DNA of 64,000 bases from Kineococcus endophyticus (GTDB taxonomy: Bacteria; Actinomycetota; Actinomycetes; Actinomycetales; Kineococcaceae). Within the stretch, counting starts at the first letter, position 1, and every line of letters starts with the position of its first letter. The notes under the pieces were generated by a model. It worked only from the letters and a program-made list of their open reading frames with translations, did not search any database and was not told where the DNA came from. The DNA lies in assembly GCF_040796495.1 (NCBI RefSeq), contig NZ_JBFNQN010000013.1:112140-176139 (forward strand), in the 5' to 3' direction. The position numbers were made by a program, and so were the translations under genes. This document shows, piece after piece, positions 62,827 through 64,000 of the stretch.

Positions 62827-63831
62827 TCAGGTCGCCAGCAGGTCCTGCATCAGATCTAGGCAGGTCGCCTCCACCTCGTCTTCGTCGGAACCGTGTCGGT
62901 CGGACTCCTGCACGGCTTCGACGAAGGGCCGCAGCCGAGCAGGTCGGCCGAGCGGATCGGCTGTGCCCCAGACGATGCGACGCGCGGCGCCGGTGGCATC
63001 GATCTCGCCGTCCACCGCAGCGCGGGCCATGTACCGGGCGTACTGCCACCGCAGTTCTTCGTCACTGCCGAACCGGGGTGCGCCGAGTTCGTCGAGTGCG
63101 GCGTCGAAGGCGCGCTGGACCGCTCCCGGATCCCGCAGGTCCGCCCCGATTACGGCGTGCAGTGCGGGTGCTTGGGCGCCGGCGGCCAACGCGTCCTTGG
63201 CCCACGCGTGGACCAGTACCGGTTCCATCCCTTCGAGGGCAAAGCGGGCGCGCGTGTCAGCGGGGTTCCCCACCTGAGGTGGCAGTACGGGGGCAGCTTC
63301 GTACCCGGGCAGGTCTGCGTCCACGGTCACCAGTTCGAGGTTGTCCGGTGCCGTGTCGGAGGCGATCACACCGACAGCGACGTCGTGCAGGACGGTGACG
63401 GTGACCCACCAACGGTCGTGGTGGTGGTAGGCCTGGAAGGGAACGGCAGCACCGTCAACGGTGAGCTCCCGGGGGTTCCACAGTGCCGATCCCTTCGGCT
63501 GGTGCAGGGCCGCGGCGGCGGTCTGCAGGTCCTCTCCGGTGAAGTGGGGCAGACCGGCCAGTGCGGGGTAGGCCACGTCGTCGAGGTCCGGGTCGCGCCT
63601 TCCGTCACGGACAGCGGCCGCAGCGGGTACTGCGGAGATGACGCGGACGCTGGCGCCGACCCGGGAGTCCAGTTCGCCGTGACAGAGGGTGACGCTGGTG
63701 ATGGGCGGATCGAACGGGCTCCACAGGGCCAGACCGCGGGGACCGGTGAAGGACGGGGCGAGCCCCAGCAGACGGTGCCTCGGTGGAGTGGGCATGGCGT
63801 GGAAGTAGTGCGAGCCCTCGCGGATGATCAC
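62827..63831 (-). CDS. Hypothetical protein
   Basis: The 334-residue soluble, acidic protein has no membrane segment and no motif I recognise. Regions such as VPFQAYHHHDRWWVTVTVLH and MARAAVDGEIDATGAARRIV look well conserved in composition. The GTG start reads MIIREGSHYFHAM. It lies between repeat copy 9 and an insertion sequence. Confidence 0.62.
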   Translation of the reverse strand: MIIREGSHYFHAMPTPPRHRLLGLAPSFTGPRGLALWSPFDPPITSVTLCHGELDSRVGASVRVISAVPAAAAVRDGRRDPDLDDVAYPALAGLPHFTGEDLQTAAAALHQPKGSALWNPRELTVDGAAVPFQAYHHHDRWWVTVTVLHDVAVGVIASDTAPDNLELVTVDADLPGYEAAPVLPPQVGNPADTRARFALEGMEPVLVHAWAKDALAAGAQAPALHAVIGADLRDPGAVQRAFDAALDELGAPRFGSDEELRWQYARYMARAAVDGEIDATGAARRIVWGTADPLGRPARLRPFVEAVQESDRHGSDEDEVEATCLDLMQDLLAT

Positions 63832-63900
63832 CTATCCAGCCTGGCAGTGCATCATCGAATGGCGGTAGACGTCGGGTCTGCCCCTGGTTCGGTTGACTCC

Positions 63901-64000
63901 TGACCTGTGAGGATCATGGTCTTCACTGGAAGGATGAGTACCGTGCCGACGCCGTTCCCCGAGGAGTTCCGCCGCGACGTGATCGCCGTCGCCCGCCAAG
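63901..64000 (+). mobile_element. Left end of an IS3-family insertion sequence (runs off the window)
   Basis: A transposase OrfA start is present at 63934. The preceding TGACCTGTGAGGATCATGG (63901-63919) is a plausible terminal inverted repeat because IS3-family ends begin with TG. The right end is outside the window, so the boundary is provisional. Confidence 0.5.
63934..64000 (+). CDS. IS3-family transposase OrfA, N-terminal fragment (runs off the window)
   Basis: The 22 visible residues start MSTVPTPFPEEFRRDVIAVA, the typical opening of the HTH-containing OrfA of actinobacterial IS3 elements (usually PYPAEFRRDVVAVAR-like). GAAGGA lies just before the ATG. OrfB, with the catalytic DDE domain, would lie beyond the edge. 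Confidence 0.75.
   Translation, partial: MSTVPTPFPEEFRRDVIAVARQ

Overview
The window is a very GC-rich actinobacterial chromosome segment. The gene order points to an actinobacterium: uvrB-uvrA-uvrC, then rapZ-yvcK-whiA, gap-pgk-tpiA-secG-rbpA, a tkt-tal-zwf-opcA-pgl pentose-phosphate operon, sufRBDC and glgC/glgA. RbpA, WhiA, OpcA, a DUF3099-type protein and an actinobacterial GlgA are all lineage markers. A chemotaxis receptor implies a motile organism, and a Kineococcus-like member of Kineosporiales is my best guess, but that is inference from style and not proven here.

Layout. 1-4.7 kb: the end of a LacI regulator divergent from a three-gene sugar ABC importer (chvE-mmsA-mmsB type). 4.7-15.4 kb: coaE and the complete nucleotide-excision-repair set uvrB, uvrA, uvrC, with a stand-alone LigD-type 3'-phosphoesterase ORF, a MarR regulator and a degenerate UDP-GlcNAc 2-epimerase homologue between them. 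15.5-22.6 kb: rapZ-yvcK-whiA and the lower-glycolysis block, ending at rbpA and a strong bidirectional terminator. 22.6-29.5 kb (minus strand): the oxidative and non-oxidative pentose-phosphate operon. 29.9-35.4 kb: heme o synthase, membrane and HEAT-repeat proteins and a small ABC exporter. 35.5-40.1 kb: SUF Fe-S operon sufR-B-D-C-T, lacking sufS and sufU. 40.2-47.2 kb: ABC-F protein, small HTH protein, atypical SDR, SURF1, DUF3099, FabG with a coupled 39-residue membrane peptide, and SerB. 47.2-50.6 kb: an LLM/F420-type oxidoreductase, glgC and divergent glgA. 50.7-57.9 kb: chemotaxis receptor, TIGR01777-type SDR, a type III polyketide synthase/methyltransferase pair, MFS transporter, a frameshifted membrane protein and an AraC regulator. 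58-64 kb: an accessory stretch of small unrecognised genes with nine copies of a short dispersed repeat, closing with the start of an IS3-type insertion sequence at the edge.

Regulation visible in the sequence. Many genes have a TANNNT -10 box ending 6-8 bases before a GTG or ATG, so leaderless transcription appears to be common. The three uvr genes share an extra element, TGTCGGA(G/C)-N8-TANNNT, matching the PafBC (RecA-independent) DNA-damage promoter class of mycobacteria. That shared promoter and the repeat-bounded small-gene array are the most interesting signals in the window. No tRNA, rRNA, CRISPR array or riboswitch was recognised.
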